From: Erysipelothrix urinaevulpis
GTDB taxonomy: Bacteria; Bacillota_I; Bacilli_A; Erysipelotrichales; Erysipelotrichaceae
Assembly (NCBI RefSeq): GCF_009828835.1
Contig: NZ_WTTB01000002.1
Location: 186,001-250,000 of the forward strand
DNA: 64,000 nucleotides
Direction of reading: 5' to 3'
Position numbers and translations under genes: made by a program. Positions 60,830-64,000 of the stretch are shown piece after piece (the first letter of the stretch is position 1; every line of letters begins with the position of its first letter). Under the pieces are notes generated by a model that saw only the letters and a list, made by a program, of their open reading frames with translations, did no database searches and had not been told where the DNA came from.

Positions 60830-63202
60830 CTATCGTATTATTGCTTCGTGTTTTTTACTGAGTTCTTCTTCTATTGCATCCATAATTGTTTGAATGTCTT
60901 TTGATGAACGAATTTTCTCACCATCAAAACGCAATTCAAATGCAATGGACTTCTTATTTCCTAATTCATTCGATTCGAAAACATCAAAGACTGATAACTC
61001 TTTAACGCTTCGTTTACTTGCCCTATTCATTGTATTCATTAAATCTTCAGCAAGGATATCTTTATTCACAAGAATTGCGATATCACGAACAATATCATGA
61101 TGTTTCGGTAATTTGCTTGATTTTACAGCACCTCGTTTTGCTTCAAGAATTGGGTCTAAATTAATCTCCATATATGCACTATCACCTAAATCGTGTTTAT
61201 TTGCATACTTTGGATGTAAATGTCCAATAACACCAATTTCTTTACGATCAAATTTAACGCTTGCTGTTTTATATGGATTAAAGATTTCAGATTGATTAAT
61301 AGGTTCAAACGTAAAACGTCGTTCTTGATACCCTAACATAGTCATCATTTCCAAAAAGATCCCTTTGAATAAATAGAAATCAATCTTGATTGAATCTTTT
61401 AACCATGTTTCTTTATTGACAAATCCTTCGCCAATCATCGCTAAATGGGTTTCTCTACCATCCTGACTGTACAATCGACTTGTTTCAAACATGAACAAGT
61501 GATCATTTTTACGAGCTTTGTTGTAGGTCATTGTATCAACTAATGCAGGTAATAAACTTGTTCTTAGATACGCCCTACTTTCTGATAAAGGACTCAATAA
61601 CTTAATTGGATGTCCAATTGATAAAGGATTGTTTGTGTTCTCTTTATTATCTAATGTGTAGGTTACAACCTGATTAGCCCCATAACTTAGTAAAATAGAT
61701 TCCAAATCACGAAGTATTTTCTGTTCAACAGTATACGAACCGTGAGTAAGATCCATCTTAGGTAATGTTTCTGGTAAGCGATCATAGCCCAACACTCGAA
61801 TAACTTCTTCGCTAAGATCCTCTGGTATACGTAAATCTAATCGATACGATGGTATGCTTGTTTGGATTCTTGAATCAACAATCACAGGGTTTAAGTTTAG
61901 ACGTTCAAAGACATCCATAATCTCATCGTCACTAAAATCAGTTCCTAAAAGATCGTTAACTTTCTTCGTTGTTGTTTCAATGGTATGCGTTTGATTTTCG
62001 ATATTCCCAACTTTAACGAGTTCTTCAAAGTCTTCAGCATTTCCGTATTCAATTAAAAGTTCAACGGCACGATTCATCGCCATGATTGGCGCCAATGGAT
62101 CCATCGGTTTGCTGAAACGTTGCGAAGCTTCCGAAGATATTCCTAAACGAGTGGAAGTTTGTCGTACTGCAACACGATCAAATGTTGCAACCTCGATCAC
62201 GATGGCTTGGGTTGTATCTTGAATCATTGAATTTTCAAGACCCATGATTCCCGCAATTCCAACAGGTGTTGCACCATTCATAATCATTTGATCTTTCGTT
62301 GTGATTTGATAGGTATTTCCATCCAACCCAACAACGTCTCCCTCATAATTTGTGACAACTGATAATTCAAGCGGTGATAAAAAGTCTTTTGCATAAAAAT
62401 GAATCGGTTGACCTGTTTCTAACATGACGATATTTGAAATATCGACAAGGTTATTAATTGGACGCATCCCTGAAGCAATTAATGCTTCTTTAATCCACTG
62501 TGGAGACTCTTTAATTTCAACTTTATTCACAACACGCCCCAAAAATTGTTGAGCCAATTTTGTGTCAAGACTTAGTTTTAATTGACTTTTTGCTTCATTA
62601 ACCGATGGCATCTCAAAATTTGGCAATGTTGTTTCTGTTTTATAAAGTGCAGCAACTTCTTTCGCAATAGAACTTAGAGCCATAAAATCAGAACGGTTTG
62701 GAGTTTGTTTTATATCCATGACTTCATCATCCATCCCCAATGCTTCAACAGCATTCATTCCAACAACAGCCTCGTCTTCAAAAACATAAATTCCTTCACG
62801 CCCATTAGGGTGTGTTTTTTCAGAAATACCTAATTCCCCTAATGAACATATCATTCCAGATGATGCGACACCACGAATAACACTGTCTTTAATTTCGAAG
62901 TCACCTGGTAATTGAGCCCCTACTTTCGCAACAATTACTTTTTGTCCTTGCGCAATATTCTTTGCACCACAAACAATTTGTAACGCTTGATCTCCAACAT
63001 CAACTTCACACACATGAAGGTGGTCACTGTCTTCATGTGCCACACAAGTCTTTACAAATCCTACGACGAGATGATTCACATCTAATAAGACATCAATGCC
63101 TTCTACTTCTAATCCAGCATTGGTTAATGTGTCCGCAAGATCATTGGTACTAATATCCTTTAAATCTACATATCTGTTTAATAATTTTCGACTAACTAAC
63201 AT
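60830..63202 (-). CDS. pheT: Phenylalanyl-tRNA synthetase beta subunit
   Basis: A 790-residue PheRS beta chain. It has the N-terminal tRNA-binding OB domain (VGFVKTCVAHEDSDHLHVCE, ICSLGELGIS), the B3/B4 editing domain, B5 (LLGTDFSDDEIMDVFERLNL), the catalytic-like domain and the C-terminal FDX-ACB anticodon-binding domain (KLPKHHDIVRDIAILVNKDI). Normal length. It forms the alpha2-beta2 enzyme with PheS, whose gene lies 8 bases upstream. Confidence 0.97.
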   Translation of the reverse strand: MLVSRKLLNRYVDLKDISTNDLADTLTNAGLEVEGIDVLLDVNHLVVGFVKTCVAHEDSDHLHVCEVDVGDQALQIVCGAKNIAQGQKVIVAKVGAQLPGDFEIKDSVIRGVASSGMICSLGELGISEKTHPNGREGIYVFEDEAVVGMNAVEALGMDDEVMDIKQTPNRSDFMALSSIAKEVAALYKTETTLPNFEMPSVNEAKSQLKLSLDTKLAQQFLGRVVNKVEIKESPQWIKEALIASGMRPINNLVDISNIVMLETGQPIHFYAKDFLSPLELSVVTNYEGDVVGLDGNTYQITTKDQMIMNGATPVGIAGIMGLENSMIQDTTQAIVIEVATFDRVAVRQTSTRLGISSEASQRFSKPMDPLAPIMAMNRAVELLIEYGNAEDFEELVKVGNIENQTHTIETTTKKVNDLLGTDFSDDEIMDVFERLNLNPVIVDSRIQTSIPSYRLDLRIPEDLSEEVIRVLGYDRLPETLPKMDLTHGSYTVEQKILRDLESILLSYGANQVVTYTLDNKENTNNPLSIGHPIKLLSPLSESRAYLRTSLLPALVDTMTYNKARKNDHLFMFETSRLYSQDGRETHLAMIGEGFVNKETWLKDSIKIDFYLFKGIFLEMMTMLGYQERRFTFEPINQSEIFNPYKTASVKFDRKEIGVIGHLHPKYANKHDLGDSAYMEINLDPILEAKRGAVKSSKLPKHHDIVRDIAILVNKDILAEDLMNTMNRASKRSVKELSVFDVFESNELGNKKSIAFELRFDGEKIRSSKDIQTIMDAIEEELSKKHEAIIR

Positions 63203-63210
63203 ATGGCCTC

Positions 63211-64000
63211 CTAATCAAATCTCTTAAATTGGTCAATAAAACGCATATCATTTGTATAGAACATACGGATATCTTCAATTCCATATTTTAACATTGCAAT
63301 TCGTTCAATTCCAACTCCAAACGCAAAGCCTGTTAGAGTTTCATCGTCATATCCTGCATCTTGTAAGACTTTTGGATGAACCATTCCTCCTCCAAGAATT
63401 TCAATCCAACCTGTTTGTTTACAAACGTTGCAACCCTTGCCATTACAAATATGACACGTAACATCGATTTCAACTGATGGTTCTGTAAATTGGAAATAAC
63501 TTGGTCTGAATCGAATCACTCGATCTTCTCCAAACATACGTTTAGCAAATAAGGATAAGGTTCCCTTTAAATCTGCTAATGTGATGTTATGACCGACAAC
63601 CAATCCTTCAAGTTGCATAAATTGATGAGAATGTGTCGCATCATCATCATCACGACGATACACTTTCCCTGGACAAACCACTTTAATTGGTATCTGTGGT
63701 GCATACTCTTCAAGTGTTCGTGTTTGAATTGCTGTGGTATGTGTTCTTAATAAATTATGTTCATCGATAAAGAATGTATCTTGCATTTCACGAGCCGGGT
63801 GATCTTTTGGTATGTTCGCTTTTTCAAAGTTATATAAATCCAACTCAAGCTCATCACCTTCCACTACTTTGTAACCCATTTCTTGAAAGAACGCTTCCAT
63901 TTCTCTTACCATTAAAATTAAAGGATTTTGTAATCCTGGTTTCAAACTTGTACCTGGTAACGTGATATCGATTGCATTTTTTTTCATTGATTCATTTAAA
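63211..64000 (-). CDS. pheS: Phenylalanyl-tRNA synthetase alpha subunit (5' end cut by the window)
   Basis: The C-terminal ~263 residues of Phe[11 protein letters not shown], the motif 2 region [12 protein letters not shown] / [24 protein letters not shown], and motif 3 [16 protein letters not shown]. The reading frame stays open to the window edge (in-frame LNES precedes the Met at 63987), and a complete PheS is ~340 residues, so the Met at 63987 is internal. The protein may also carry the [16 protein letters not shown] cysteine cluster. It forms an operon with pheT-yebC-gdhA. Confidence 0.96.
   Translation of the reverse strand, partial: LNESMKKNAIDITLPGTSLKPGLQNPLILMVREMEAFFQEMGYKVVEGDELELDLYNFEKANIPKDHPAREMQDTFFIDEHNLLRTHTTAIQTRTLEEYAPQIPIKVVCPGKVYRRDDDDATHSHQFMQLEGLVVGHNITLADLKGTLSLFAKRMFGEDRVIRFRPSYFQFTEPSVEIDVTCHICNGKGCNVCKQTGWIEILGGGMVHPKVLQDAGYDDETLTGFAFGVGIERIAMLKYGIEDIRMFYTNDMRFIDQFKRFD

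Noticed and set aside
63211-63987. A naturally short 258-residue PheS
   Set aside because: The frame is open to the window edge and the Met at 63987 aligns with an internal PheS position, so it is simply cut.
1-64000. CRISPR arrays, tRNA or rRNA genes, insertion sequences, prophage
   Set aside because: No regularly spaced repeats, cloverleaf-type sequences, transposase or phage genes were found on reading all intergenic stretches.

Overview
The window is about 37% G+C by eye and densely packed, with nearly all genes on the minus strand and short gaps or ATGA-type overlaps. Gene content (FakA/Asp23, DivIB, Prp next to L27, YlxM, the plsY/parEC divergence, the RsfS-NadD-YqeK-YhbY-YqeH cluster, QueH) points to a low-GC Gram-positive bacterium. 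Gene order and protein style suggest Erysipelotrichia, possibly Erysipelothrix; that is inference, because no rRNA lies in the window. The left edge cuts a gene after 20 codons (perhaps recG) and the right edge cuts the 5' end of pheS.

Layout. 1-7993: envelope, recombination and ribosome genes (fakA, asp23-like, divIB, murG, ruvBA, obgE, rpmA-prp-rplU with an L21-type leader). 8216-9650: a plus-strand secreted polysaccharide deacetylase. 9674-12837: a bacteriocin-type ABC exporter (ATPase plus 708-residue membrane protein) with its own promoter and a long leader. 12838-24339: two-component system, dnaE, nrnA, ackA, ylxM, ftsY, smc. 24343-29000: a small anchored protein on plus, then mtnN, a methyltransferase, rsfS, a nadD-yqeK fusion, yhbY and yqeH. 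29004-34138: parC/parE, with plsY divergent. 34137-38590: rlmA-like methyltransferase with an unknown partner, then MurNAc recycling (anmK, murQ, murR-like). 38584-44866: HAD phosphatase, DegV/FakB-like protein, leucyl aminopeptidase, NahK-like sugar kinase with galE, and a lipoprotein. 44886-53806: a complete-looking type IV pilus assembly locus. 53816-58837: nucleoid-associated protein, lipoate-ligase-family/VOC pair, queH cluster, DUF898-like and LEA-like proteins. 58820-64000: gdhA, yebC, pheT, pheS (partial).

How genes fit together. FakA, a DegV/FakB-type protein and PlsY form parts of one route for using exogenous fatty acids. AnmK and MurQ converge on GlcNAc-6-P from recycled muropeptides, under an RpiR-type regulator that probably binds an inverted repeat in the murQ promoter. 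NahK-like kinase and GalE fit a route for salvaging host HexNAc sugars. The pilus block holds major pilin, three minor pilin-like proteins, assembly ATPase, platform protein, PilM/N/O-like proteins and prepilin peptidase, but no PilT-type retraction ATPase. The peptidase gene is inverted inside the block, so pilB-pilA may be transcribed through its antisense strand.

The most interesting items are that split pilus operon with an adjacent pilin-tail remnant, the bacteriocin-type exporter without a recognisable precursor, a 17-bp palindrome that supplies both -35 boxes of a divergent promoter pair, and the cysteine-free thioredoxin-like protein divergent from smc. No CRISPR array, tRNA, rRNA, insertion sequence or prophage gene was seen.
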